A stretch of 64,000 nt of DNA, taken from assembly GCA_035048485.1 (NCBI GenBank), contig CM068582.1, positions 37,562,096 to 37,626,095 of the forward strand, given 5' to 3'. The notes below the pieces were generated by a model. That model did no database searches. It worked only from the letters and a program-made list of their open reading frames with translations, and was not told the origin of the DNA. The position numbers were made by a program, and so were the translations under genes. Positions 22,906-33,630 of this stretch are shown piece by piece. Source of the stretch: Pteria penguin. Lineage: Eukaryota; Mollusca; Bivalvia; Pterioida; Pteriidae. The stretch's first letter is position 1; each line of letters starts with the position of its first letter.

Positions 22906-23452
22906 GATAGCAATGCAACAAAGTACCAATAATATTGACAGGCAAGCTAACATAAATGATATGACAGGTAAGCTAAATAACAAGTATCTATAATATTATA
23001 TCGTATAATACTTATGACTAATTACCAGACAAGTAATATCATTTATAGTAATAGACATGTAAGCTATACTAAGACAGACATGTGAGCTAAGATATACATG
23101 CTAATAACAGTCAGGTAAGCTATGACTTGTATGAAGTTAAAGGTATATAAAACCAGAGTATACACTATATTTGAAATGTTAATTATGTGTAATTGTTTAT
23201 AACCTGTAATCATTAATAAATACCAGTTATGCAAAAATGTTCATAATAATATTTGCAAAGGACTGGCTTTGGTTGAAGTCAATTGAATTCACTGTCACAC
23301 AGGTAAACCGAAACTGCGAAAGTTAATTGTTTGTAAACAAAAAGTTCTACTTCACCGGAAGTCTTGAAGTTACAGATAGTTGCTTTGAATGAAAACCTCA
23401 AATCCAAGTCGAAGAGACGCTTAAAGGAGCTGACGTCATCAATTTCTGTGTG
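22906..23452 (-). other. element 5' leader with short degenerate repeats
   Basis: About 550 nt between PBS and gag. Near 22920-23130 the + strand words GACAGGTAAGCTA, GACATGTAAGCTA and CAGGTAAGCTATGA recur about six times. On the element RNA these read as TAGCTTAC-type repeats. They could be a packaging or dimerisation region, which is inference only. Confidence 0.65.
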
Positions 23453-23470
23453 GTCCCTACGTGGGCTCCA
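23453..23470 (-). promoter_or_regulatory. primer binding site
   Basis: On the element strand, three nt (AAA) after the 5' LTR, the sequence reads TGGAGCCCACGTAGGGAC, starting with the TGG that pairs to a tRNA 3' CCA. It resembles but does not equal the lysine-tRNA type (TGGCGCCCAACGTGGGGC). The primer tRNA is not assigned. Confidence 0.8.
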
Positions 23471-23473
23471 TTT

Positions 23474-24571
23474 TGAAACAGGGGTTGCATGACCCTCCGA
23501 GTATTCAGTTTTCTTTATAACCACACGATGTATGTTTGGATTAGTTTATTCAATTCCAAAGATGACAAATTACCCTGCAATTTAAATAAATGCAGTCCTA
23601 GTAACAGCTTACTTTAAACTATGTCATACATATATACTCTCATTCACAATAATGAAGGTGAGCAATAGCATTTACAAATATTAAAAATATAAAAAAAATA
23701 TCACAATCAATTACTTTTACCAATAAAAGAACATGGCATACGCTTTATAGATATATAAAGAATATACTGATAATTAAACATTAAATTCTATTTCAAGAGA
23801 ATACGAGAAATAATGAATTTTAATGTAAGATTTTAAAAGTAAAACAAAAATACGTAAGTAACTGAGATAAACGTTTCAAACAAATGTGTAAGAGTTATCT
23901 CTCTTACCCAAGTGAAACAATGGGGCACAGCACCTTACGCCGCAATGCGACCGGGTTCAAAGATAACCAAGGGAACAATGGATAAATGTACCTAAGTGAA
24001 ATAACACACAATATGAATATCTTGTACAAACTTCAGATATATTTTATATTGAAATGATTAATATCAACAAATATATCTTTTATGCAAATAATGTATATCT
24101 ATAAGAAGAAATACAGTATATGATTTAGTATAAATCAAATAGATTATAGTCAAAGAAACCAGCCATAATTATAGTCAAATATCTATGTATGAATACAAAT
24201 TCCAAAATATCAATGATTTGAGATTTATTATATGTATGTATAAAAATGTATAAATGACTTACTCAAAAGTTCTGATAAATCCATAGTCCAATATATGAAA
24301 TAAATTGCACAAATGTTTAACACAATAAAAATTTAACTAGCGTGAGCTTCTTGAAATATGGCTGAAGTAATATGCTTGACCAAACTGAAAAGTGAGCCAA
24401 AAATCTAAGAACCAATCAGAAAAGTTATTACAGGAAATGTACATTTAAATCACATGACACACACATGATCAAAAAAAAAAAAAAAAAAAAAATAGAAATG
24501 TCTAGAACAATGATATGAAAACAGGATTTGAAAAATAACAAAGTGAATATATAATATTCAACCCTGTAACA
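23474..24571 (-). repeat. 5' LTR of the gypsy element
   Basis: 1098 bp, TG...CA on the element strand, nearly identical to 16075-17164. It should hold the element promoter and polyadenylation site. I could not place a TATA box with confidence in this AT-rich sequence. Confidence 0.96.
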
Positions 24572-24575
24572 CTAG

Positions 24576-26150
24576 TAAATTATACAGTCATTATACTCTA
24601 TAAGAACTCTTTTTGTCTGTCTGAGTGTCTGCCTGTCTGTTTGAAATCACAACATGAAGAAAGGAGAAAACATAGAGCACTAAATATCTCTCTAGTTACA
24701 AATAATCAGACAAACCATTCAGTCTACAGCTTTATAAGAATATTTTACAGTCACATTTTATTTATCATATTACGATGTTTCAATGTTCCATTTCAATTTT
24801 TGTAATTTCTGCGTTGTATGGTTGAATTGTATGTAATAGGGAATGTGTGCATATGAATCGGGTGTATGTGTGTGCGGACGATGATTAGGTATGTGTGTGT
24901 GAGTATGACGTAAATGGTATATGTTATATTTAACTAATATATGTGCTGATACACAAATTAAGAGTCCAAAATGTAATGATTTTTGTCATATAACATGATG
25001 AAAATTATTAAGTACTCCCTTGCGTACTTGTCATTATTTGTGGCAATACGAGTACATTGTATTTCTTATGGTTAAGGAATATCAGGATTTGTTAGAATCT
25101 ATCTGTAATGATGAGCTATTTAAAACTCCATGACATACAATAGATAAACATGTGTCTCCCTATTCGTTTTCCACGTGTATTTGACATGAAATCGAGAGGT
25201 GTTGCCTTATTACATAGAAGACCAAATGAATGTGTCACCTGAAATCCCTCACTGCTTAATGTGGGTCCGTTGCACACTGTAAATATCAAAACATATATAT
25301 GCAATAATTCAAATCTTATTTTCTATCTATATACATGTATTTCATAAAACATGTAGAGGTCAAATCGATCTATAGTAACAGGATTGAGTCCGCCGTAAGC
25401 ACAGCACTGTGCTGACTTTGAGATGAAGTACCACAGTATACAGTTGTTGACTGGGGTTGAGGTCAACAGCTGATTTGTTGGACCCGAGGATGAACTGTTG
25501 ACCGAAACCGCAGACAACAACTGTTTTGTTATACTTTTATATAAACAAGAAAGAAAGATAACTCTATTCTGAATATGTGGAGGGGTCCCTAATGGGGGGT
25601 TGATTTTTAAAGAATTATTTGATCGCTGAAAATGATTAAATTTACTAATATTCAGCGTCTAACTGAGAGAATCAATAAAATAAACTTAAATTTAAAAAAT
25701 AACTTGTAACTATAACGGCATTCTAGATCTCGTCGGTCAACAGTTTGTCACGTGACCGGTCCAACAGTCGATTTTATAGCTCGTTTGGACCGGCTGTTTT
25801 TAATAGTCGATATATTGGACTTTTTAAAAATATATATTATTAAGGGTAAAATAGTAAAGGGTATAGTTGCATTGGTATAAATAAAAATCCCTCACGTTTT
25901 GGGTGCATTCTTTACAAAAAATAAACTTCTATGCAATGCAGCCACCACTTAAACTAGAAATAGTCTTGAAATGGTGTATAATAATTAAGCAATTGATCGC
26001 ATTGGAACGAGAGATCTGTTCAAGTAGGATGCACTGGGTGGGTGGGGGGTTAAGCACCCTTAAATCCCTTCTTGTTATTGAATTGTTACGTCTCCCTAAG
26101 TATCAATTTATTAAAATAGTTTTTGCTGTCTCATCTGAAAGTCGTATACC
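24576..26150. other. intergenic; SINE relic and a weak foldback
   Basis: About 25240-25275 (AAATCCCTCACTGCTTAATG ... GGTCCGTTGCA) is the conserved centre of the SINE family seen at 26515 and 48123. GAACTGTTGACCGA (about 25492) and TCGGTCAACAGTTT (about 25735) are inverted partners bracketing about 240 bp. No gene seen. Confidence 0.5.
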
Positions 26151-26288
26151 AGTAGCGGATCCAGGGGGGGGGGGCAGAAAGGGCACTCGCCACTCCCCTA
26201 TATTCGGGGGATATTTTGGTAAAATATCGGCAAAATGTATCCTTGAATCCCTCCTCCCCTCGGCAAAGGGGGTGCTGGATCCACCACT
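26151..26288. mobile_element. 138-bp MITE with GGATCCA inverted ends
   Basis: AGTAGCGGATCCAG opens and CTGGATCCACCACT closes a 138-bp G-rich element with no usable ORF. Its ends recall, but are not the same as, the CATGCGCGGAT MITE. No convincing target duplication. Confidence 0.7.
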
Positions 26289-26379
26289 TTTTCCTGTAAC
26301 GTTACAAAATATTATACCCTTTACAGGTGTGTCATATTATGATATCGTTTCACCAATATCGCCATATAAAAGACCTTTA

Positions 26380-26445
26380 AAGATAAAAGAGTCGGAGTAA
26401 AAAGCGTCGGAGTTGAAAATGTCGGAGTTAAAAGTGTGGGAGCAA
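26380..26445. repeat. short tandem GTCGGAGT repeats
   Basis: Four units of about 16 nt containing GTCGGAGT(T)AAAA follow one another, the last decayed to GTGTGGGAG. Confidence 0.75.
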
Positions 26446-26514
26446 CGGGATTATCCCGATGTATCTGCCCGTGAACACCATCTGCCTGTCCTGTTGTAAC
26501 GGATTCAGGGAATG

Positions 26515-26787
26515 GGAAGACAGTGTATCCAAGTGGATGCGGTTCTCGGCTCGTGGCCTGGGGCCCTGGGTTCGACTCCCGCCATGGGTGCTTCGATGTC
26601 CTGTCTTTCAGACGAGACAGTAGAAACCGAGGTCCCGTGTCGCGGTAGGCATTGTACGTAGAAAATCCCTCATTGCTTCAGTGGGTCCATTGCAAAGGTA
26701 TAAATTTCTATACAAATGCATCAGGAAGATGCCGTCACCATATACGTGACATAATCGTGGAGTGACGTAAAACAACAAGAGTATCAG
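26515..26787 (+). mobile_element. near full-length tRNA-derived SINE
   Basis: The head holds a B box GGGTTCGACTCCC (about 26570). The body has GAGACAGTAGAAACCGAGG, CCCTCATTGCTTCAGTGGGT and GATGCCGTCACCATATACGT. The 3' tail is CGTGGAGTGACGTAAAACAA. Parts recur at 28803, 30260 (-), 48123 and 25240, which defines the family. Confidence 0.85.
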
Positions 26788-27440
26788 CGAAATTGATGGA
26801 TGCTCCCTGAACGGCAGTTATACTTATAATGCAGGAAATTGATGACTCAATTCATATAAAAAATCAGTAAAACTGATGGATGATCCAAGAAGCATACATG
26901 TAGCATTCATGAAGAAAATCAGTGACTCAATACCGGTATATAGGAAATCATTGTATTTACTGATGCCGATTTCAAACCTCGACGATTATGTTCATTCACT
27001 TTATACATGTAACTGAAATATCACCGAGTGACATCAAAACACTTTCTTTCTAGAATATACTTTTTCTGAAAGTAATCGATTTCCGAGTGAAATACGGAGC
27101 ATTCGGGATGGAGATGACAGAAAAAAAGAAAGAAAAGAAAAAAAATCAACAGCCCTGCCAGTTTTACATTATAGAGGCAGGATAATAAACAATTCACACA
27201 TCATTTTTTGCTTACATTCTCCAAATCAGTTTTGCAGCTGCGGCGTCTTAAGTTTCGTCATACAGTTAAGTCAGATCTCTTCCTTTGCTTAGTACAAGTA
27301 AATAATTGAATCTATACACCCTCATTTGAGTGGTTCATCTGCAAAGCATAGGGTTCGAGGAACACGAATGTCACGTGCGGTTACTGGTAAGTTGTTACTA
27401 GACATGTGAAGGTTTGTTTGTTTCATTGTTGGTTATCATC
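26788..27440. other. intergenic, no gene seen
   Basis: Only short imperfect duplications (AAATCAGTAAAACTGATGGAT versus AGCGAAATTGATGGAT) and an AG-rich run near 27118-27142. Confidence 0.55.
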
Positions 27441-27444
27441 ACAG

Positions 27445-27642
27445 TCGACGATATTTCTGTCATATATGTGACGAATGTATCGATGTGCAGGCGATATTCG
27501 AAGCTGGCTTGACCTCCTGTCGGCACCCTGGCCATGGACAGGTAGGGTTATTTGGAGTTCGAACTTACGACCTCAGGATGACTCCTTACGTAGTAAGCAC
27601 ACACTGCAACAAACGGTCTTTACCACTGCGCCACATTTTGCA
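27445..27642 (-). mobile_element. tRNA-derived SINE or tRNA-like relic
   Basis: On the - strand the right end reads GTGGCGCAGTGGTAAAGAC (A box) and 40-60 nt later AGTTCGAACTCC (B box). It then continues into a non-tRNA body. It does not fold as an intact tRNA gene. Confidence 0.65.
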
Positions 27643-28195
27643 ATAATAAGCATTTATACATTTGTACTTTCTGCATTGATTGATTTAATCGTAAAACAGA
27701 TTGATTGAGAAACACGCATTTGTCCTGTGGTAGCTTTGATAGCATTAAGGTGTGATTACAAAACAAAACCGTCGTTTTCTTCTTTGATTCCTGGTAGTGG
27801 ATTTTGCCGGGATTAACTTTGTTCAGCATCCCGCACTAGCATAGGATATACAACATAGATGCTAGGCTTCTTATTACAGCTATCTCGCCCTTCGATTAGT
27901 CGTTTGATAACTTAAGTGGGCTCTATTATTCGCTGTTTGCCTTCAATCCATAGCAGTTTAACATCATTCAATTTGTTTGAATTTGACATGTCTCCGTTTT
28001 GTGTTTGCCTCGCCCGGCAAATGTTTCGGCGAGTAACAGCCCTTGTTTCCTTTGTAACGCGACGCCAATATGAATATAACGACGTTGATTTATCGCGGGA
28101 AACTTCATACAAACGCGTCGCTCTTGATGCGCACAAGCAATAGGCAGATTTACCTTTAAATGAAATGAGTATGCTTAACCTTGATAAGTAATCAA
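27643..28195. other. intergenic; a CpG-containing patch at 27990-28130
   Basis: The patch is richer in CG dinucleotides (CGCGACGCC, TCGCGGG, ACGCGTCGC) than its surroundings and is open on both strands for about 75 codons. No motif recognised. It could be a fragment of a promoter, exon or transposon. Confidence 0.4.
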
Positions 28196-28199
28196 AGAA

Positions 28200-28500
28200 A
28201 TCTTACGTGACTTTTGTCCAAAAGCCCTTAACATAAATAACATTTTGGTCAAGTATGATCAAATTCTGATAAAAGGTGTAGATATAAGTACCTCGTGGTA
28301 TTTTAAGTCATAGTTAATAACTGACCTTCACCTTTCAGAAATGGCATTGAATGACCTTTGTCCAAAATCCGTTAACTTGCATAACATTTTGGTGAAGTGT
28401 GAAAAGTATAGGAGATATAAGCTCGGATGGATGGACGGACAGACAGACGTACAGACACGCCGACACGACAGGAAAATTTTTCGGGGAGCATAGAAATCAA
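28200..28500 (+). repeat. AGGTCA-family module, short copy
   Basis: A repeated block (GTCCAAAA...CCCTTAACATAAATAACATTTTGGTCAAG versus the same near 28362) contains GACCTTCACC and ATGACCTTT. It is followed by a GGACGGACAGACAGACGTACAG run and an end AAAATTTTTCGGGGAGCATA. The same layout occurs at 47.3-48.47 kb, 56.39-56.85 kb and, reversed, 61.77-62.82 kb. Confidence 0.6.
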
Positions 28501-28802
28501 ACAATCAAAAACGGATTCGGAGGGAACTAAACCACATTGTCTCTAATAAAAAGCTGGTCGCGGGATATATCCGAACTGACACTAAATTTCTGCTCCATTT
28601 AGAATGCGTCTTTAAGGGGTTTTTGTTTGTTTGTTTGTTTATTATTATCTTCTTTTTTTTTGGAAGTGGGGATAGCTTATGATCGCGGAGAAATTAATAA
28701 AACAAAATGTGTATATTTACATTTCATTTATGAATGATTCAGTTTCTTTCGTTTCCAATATTAGTGATTTCGTTTTTCATTGATTTCAATTCGTTTAACC
28801 GT

Positions 28803-28843
28803 CAAAATATACGTGAAATAATCGTGGAGTGACGTAAAACAAT

Positions 28844-28890
<47 letters not shown>
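28803..28890 (+). repeat. SINE 3' tail followed by (CAAT)n
   Basis: ATACGTGAAATAATCGTGGA GTGACGTAAAACAA is the 3' end of the SINE family at 26515, directly followed by about a dozen CAAT units. It is a 3' fragment whose tail has expanded. Confidence 0.85.
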
Positions 28891-29631
28891 TCGTTTCTTT
28901 GTCGTTTTTAGTTTTATAGGTACCCGAACCGAGGTCATGTGCCAAGAACTTTACCGATTGAGCAACACCAGTTCCAGGTGTATTCACATATAACGTTTGG
29001 AATGTTTAACATTAATAGCAACCCTGTTATTCAGAGATGAAACCTTATGTAGAGATCAGAGTTTTAGGCGCGGTTCTGTAGTTTAAAACAGATAACCTTA
29101 ATCTGCTCTACATTCCAAAAAGAAAAAAGTTATACACTTCGCATATTGTTCGATAATAATAAACCATGAATAGCAATATAAAATATCATTCACAAATTTG
29201 ACTAGTGATAAATACATGCACAGTACGAAAAAAAAAAAAAAAAAAGGAAAGGGGGGGGGGGGGTTGGCATATGTGGATGGGATGTCGTAAAGTATTACCC
29301 GTCAGTCCTGTGTGATAATCTTATAGGACTGTGGAATGGATAATCCAGTCTGAATTCTTCGTTTCTGTCTCTAGTAGTATCACAGCGGCCAAATTCATTG
29401 GGTTCGACGTTGTTCCGGTCGTACTCCGGACATACTTGACCCTATCAATCGTTTTACTGCTGAGTTTTGTAGAATTTCAGCAGAAAAAGACTTCCTTAAT
29501 ATATCTGATCAGCGAAACATTTCCTGCCTGCGGATTTTATTGTAAACAGTAACAAATACTTCCTTGTCTGATGTCACTATTACTTCTTGCACTTTCGTAT
29601 CATATAACTCCAAACACCAGCACTTTACACC
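28891..29631. promoter_or_regulatory. upstream region of LRR gene 1, partly conserved with gene 2
   Basis: 29421-29498 aligns with 45651-45725 (CCGGACATA...TTGTAGAATTTCA...CTTCCTTAA versus CCGGACATA...TTGCAGAATTTCA...TTTTCTTAA), and 29620-29665 with 45845-45890. The promoter and 5' UTR were therefore duplicated with the gene. A G-rich run lies at 29245-29264 and a tRNA-like relic at about 28925-28975. No TATA box is assigned. Confidence 0.55.
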
Positions 29632-29665
29632 ATGGAGAAGTGGACACGTATGAATTTTACATTAG
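29632..29665 (+). CDS. LRR membrane protein gene 1, coding exon 1 (signal peptide start)
   Basis: ATG in the context ACACC-ATG-G opens eleven codons (MEKWTRMNFTL) plus one base, ending at a GTAAG donor (29666). Joined to the acceptor TTTTTTCAG at 32171-32179, the split codon becomes GAT and the frame continues VMLIFVVNGIAI, completing a signal peptide of about 24 residues. The inference rests on the paralogous exon at 45857-45890, which encodes MDRQTRMNFTL with the same phase and a GTAAGT donor. Each exon joins its own distant exon 2 in frame. No transcript data are available here. Confidence 0.85.
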
Positions 29666-30004
29666 GTAAGTTCTTGTCTTATCAATTATATTCCTAGTAC
29701 ATGTTTTGTTTATTTATTATTTACCTCTGTCAAAGTCATTTTCATCTTCACTGTCGCGGCAAATACACTCTCTGAATTCCTGAATTTTACTGTCACACAA
29801 ATGCACTTTACACTTTAAATGGGATTATCATTAATGTGCCAACTTATAATTTCTTTTAGTTTATCCGCCTCTGGTTCGAACCTATCCTTGATCATTAACT
29901 CGAAGTTTAAACATGACAGGTGCATGAACATGTAACACAATTTAATTTTAACATTAAAAATCCCCTCATATTTTACTTTATGTATTTTCTATTTCCAAAG
30001 GAGG

Positions 30005-30175
30005 GGCAGACTATGTGTAGTGGTCAAACGCTAAGTTTGTGATGCAGGTGATCTGGGTTCGATTCCTGCATTGCACCACTATGTTTACGAGGTCGCCTCC
30101 ATGTCGCAAAATGGGTCAAACTCTAAACATTGGCAGCGACGCAAAATACCAATCAAGCAACCAAATATCTCCAAG
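30005..30175 (+). mobile_element. tRNA-derived SINE (same family as 6502-6668)
   Basis: GTGTAGTGGTCAAACGC (A box) and GGGTTCGATTCCTGC (B box) head the copy. It ends GCGACGCAAAATACCAATCA, matching the tail of the 6502-6668 copy. Confidence 0.8.
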
Positions 30176-30259
30176 TCAAATCAGAAAACATAATAACAAT
30201 CTCATATCATTTATGTAAACATAATATATTAACTCCGTCCCTCCTAAATGTTGAATTGA

Positions 30260-30540
30260 TTGAATTAATTGATTGATTGATTTTTGTTTTACGTCACACC
30301 ACGAATACTTCACGTATATGGTGACAGCATCTGCCTGATGTGGGGCATACACATTTTGACCTTTGCAAAGGACCCACCCGCGGCAGTGAGGGATCTTTAA
30401 CGTGTCATGCATACCACGACACGGGGCCTCGGTTTTTACTGTCTCATCCGAAAGACATGACACCGGCATAACCAGAGCGGGACTCGAGCCCCGGCCTCCC
30501 GATCAGGAGTCCGACGCGATACCACTAGGCCACGATGGCT
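30260..30540 (-). mobile_element. tRNA-derived SINE, nearly complete
   Basis: On the - strand the head starts GCCATCGTGGCCTAGTGG (A box) and GGGGCTCGAGTCCC (B box). The body contains GAGACAGTAAAAACCGAGGC, GATCCCTCACTGCCGCGGGT and GCATCAGGCAGATGCTGTCA. The tail is GTGTGACGTAAAACAAAAAT near 30275. It sits in the intron of LRR gene 1, antisense to it. Confidence 0.88.
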
Positions 30541-31747
30541 TAATTGATTGAATTAAAGGGCGTTATCAATAATATTGGGAAAAAGCCACTATTTTTGTTG
30601 AATGTCTTGTTATTGCTATTACTCCAGAACAGCAAACACTTGTGATATTTGTGACTTGAAATAAGTGTTAACACGTCACATGCGTTTGTCGTCGTTGTAT
30701 GTTATATATACGACGCAGAATATAAAAATAAATAGAACACATGTGACCTATTACTACAGCCCTAGAACACCGGGGCTGCTCTATACATGTAAGTTTATGT
30801 GTATCATTGTGGAGATTTCGATGGGAGAAGTAGCGAGGTGTAGAGTAGAAGGTACTTAAGATAAAGCAGTGAGTGGTTGTTTTTCATTCGACAGACATAT
30901 TGAATAAATTTATGTGCACTCCAACTTATTTTTTAAAAGTGTTACGAACTGAAAAATTATGTAAGTCCATTTATCGGAAAAAAGAGAAGTCTCTGTTTTT
31001 GAAGACTTAGCGTGTCAAAATGATGTCACAAAATGACGTACAAAATATGAATTTTTAGTTATTAGAAGCAAATTTGTACTGAAGAAGAATAAATAATAAA
31101 TGTATGATAATGCTTTTAGAATTTCTATACTTGTTGCAAATATGAATTTTATTAAACTTGTCGTTTTTACATATTTTCGTTTAGACAATTAATCTTTTCC
31201 AAAATTTATAACTTTCGGATTGTGGTTAAAAGTCCGAATTTGAGTTATTGTTCTTGATACTATCCTGTACAGTCCGTTTAGTGATAACTTTATGGGACTT
31301 GACCTGTAGCTGATCCCAAATGAAACTTTGGCCTGTGTGATATTCTGACTACATATCATGAAACATTCGTAGTTTTTGCTATCTCTGAATGACCAGATAG
31401 GGTCATTACTGTATGATAGGTTTGACTCATATTTGGTCATTCTGAGTGAGGGCTCTGATATTTCTTACGTGATATATCACATTCTTCTTCACTGTCCTGC
31501 TTATGAGACAGTACAAACAGGGGACCCATGTATATGGGCATGTAACAGGCACCTCAATGCTACGGGTGGGGTCGTAGCATATGACAAAATTATGAAGTAA
31601 TGTACCGAGTTGGTGCCGCCACTTTATAAATGCAATAGTTTTCGAGTTGCGTAAAACAATAACAAAGTCACGAAATGTATCTCGTCCCATTTGATATTCA
31701 AAAAGCTTTTTTAAAATTTCCATTTATATGGTTCTTTACCATTGATG

Positions 31748-31886
31748 TTACGGATTCTTGAATTTGTTAAAACGGATTAAATTCATTTTAACGAATTCTT
31801 GAATTTGTTAAAACGGACCGGATTAACAAATTCAAGAATTCGTTAAAACGAATTTAATCCGTTTTAACAAATTCAAGAATTCGTAA
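31748..31886. repeat. near-perfect palindrome with 64-bp arms
   Basis: 31748-31811 and 31823-31886 are inverted copies with two mismatches and an 11-nt spacer. Each arm itself contains two copies of ATTCTTGAATTTGTTAA, so the motif occurs four times in alternating orientation. It lies about 290 bp upstream of the exon 2 acceptor of LRR gene 1. Confidence 0.95.
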
Positions 31887-32179
31887 TGTCAAATTCAAAA
31901 ATATTTTTAATAAGTCCTAAATGGGCTTCCGTAGTTCTTTGCCATATTGATAGCGTTTAATATTATAAATGTTTGGAGCGTTGATTTCATTCATGAAATT
32001 CAGGTTCAATAGACCAGAGAAAGGTTAAAAAATGAAAATACTTACTGTAGTGGTAAAGCTGAAAACGCGTTTTAATATCAATCTTTATCAAGTGGAGTCT
32101 CCATTAGTTTTCCCAATAGGACAGATGTAGAATTAGTTTATATTAGCAGGACATAGACGTGATATATATATTTTTTCAG

Positions 32180-33630
32180 ATGTGATGTTAATCTTTGTGG
32201 TTAATGGAATAGCTATTGATACGGAGGCTCCCAAATGTACTTGTCACCCAAAAGGAATATTTCAGTGCGCAAATATAGATATGAAAGGTATTCCAAAACC
32301 TAACTGTACTGGAATTACACGGCTAGATGTGCACGACAGTGATATTCAGACCATTTCGGGAGGCACCTTCAAATATTTCAAAGAAGCAGGTGCAAAAATT
32401 AAAAAAATAAATATGACTCGCTGCAACATTTCCACAGTGTCAAATGACACTTTCTTATTATTCAGACAATTACAACATTTGTATTTGATTGAGAATCCTC
32501 TTAAAGAAATCACTGCTTCCACGTTTGCATCGCTAAAAAACAGATCACTCACTAGTGTAAATTTGTCTCGCTGCAAAATTAAGACAATACACCAAGATGC
32601 CTTTGTAAATTTACATGCATTATCTGCAGTCCACTTGGAATGGAATGAATTGTCTAGTCTAGACTTTTTGAGGTATTCTGTGAAACCAAAATACAAACTC
32701 AAACGTCTAAACATTGGCTATAACAATTTGAAGGATGTATCTGTATTAAAACTACACAATAACTCGTATGTATCCAACCTACAGGAACTCGCTTTGGGTG
32801 GCAATCCTCTGAATTTAAACGACAGAGAAATATTTTCGGGATTGAAGAAGCTGAAATCATTGGAATTACAAAGCGTACGAGATATACAAATATTTCCTCG
32901 TTTGAACATGACCAAATTACAGAAATTATGGATGACCAACAACACCTTTCTGACCGGCGTGCCACCCAGTGCATTTGATGGACTGACGGATTTAGACAAC
33001 CTCTATATGAGCGGTACCAATTTAGCGTCTGTGGGTTTACACGAACTGTTACTTCCTTTAAATAACGTTACAACACTGGACCTGTCCGACACCGGTCTGA
33101 ATGGCAGTATAGGTAATGTGTTCAGTCATCTTGACCACTTGACCAGTATTGATCTAAGCTACAATACGATCAGTGACATATCTACCACTTTCCTAGATGT
33201 TCATGATTTAAATACTCTTTACTTAAACAACAACAGACTACGTATAGTCAAGCCAGAATATCTCCCAAAGAATATACTCAGACATCTGGACATCTCTGGA
33301 AATCCTTTTCACTGCACGTGCGAATTAGCAGATTTCCGCATGTACATCAAAAGTCATGTGACAGTTATGTTCGATCGTGATTTCTCCAACAAGTACATAT
33401 GTGACGGGCCAAAATACTACAAGGGAAAAAATCTACTAAGTTTTAACCCTTTATACACAGAGTGCCATGGATTTAATCCTTACGTCATTACCGCCATTGT
33501 CGTCTGTGTGGTTCTCATCGTTCTGGTCATTGCCGTATCGCTGGTCAATTCTAACAAGGAACGAATTCATCGATATATTCACGAGAAACAAATAAGGAAA
33601 GAATACAGTGAAATTAGTGAAATTAAATAA
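32180..33630 (+). CDS. LRR membrane protein gene 1, exon 2 (TLR-like ectodomain, no TIR)
   Basis: With exon 1 it encodes 494 residues. Residues 1-24 form a signal peptide. The N-terminal cap has C31, C33, C41 and C54. About a dozen 22-27-residue LRRs occupy 57-380 (for example TTLDLSDTGLNGSIGNVFSH, SIDLSYNTI, LNTLYLNNNRL). The C-terminal cap has NPFHCTCEL ... C419 ... LLSFNPLYTEC440, the pattern of Toll-like receptors. A transmembrane helix spans about 446-467. The 27-residue basic tail (RIHRYIHEKQIRKEYSEI) ends where a TIR domain would begin, and no TIR is found downstream. Asn-X-Ser/Thr sites are frequent. The stop is followed in frame by ESMGS and a second stop, matching the paralogue's GSMVS ending, so this copy gained an earlier stop beside a 9-bp duplication (AGTGAAATT). 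Probable cell-surface recognition or adhesion receptor; ligand unknown. Confidence 0.92.

Larger units (their letters stand above)
16071..24575 (-). mobile_element. complete Ty3/gypsy LTR retrotransposon with 4-bp CTAG target duplication
   Basis: An 8497-bp element (16075-24571) is flanked by CTAG at 16071-16074 and 24572-24575. The reconstructed empty site is the palindrome ACTAGT. All parts expected of an autonomous Ty3/gypsy element are present in order on the - strand: 5' LTR, PBS, gag, -1 frameshift site, pol (PR-RT-RH-IN), PPT and 3' LTR. Both ORFs are uninterrupted. LTRs differ by about seven substitutions over 1.09 kb (my count by eye) plus poly-A length, indicating a recent insertion. 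No envelope gene or chromodomain is seen. Confidence 0.96.
29666..32179 (+). other. intron of LRR gene 1
   Basis: 2514 bp, GT...AG, phase 1. It contains two SINEs (30005-30175, 30260-30540) and the large palindrome at 31748-31886. Small ORFs inside are not supported. Confidence 0.8.

Noticed and set aside
22906..22983. Gag extended upstream with a hydrophobic 26-residue leader
   Set aside because: The first codon of that frame is TTG, not ATG; the ATG at 22903-22905 has a better context and begins the conserved protein.
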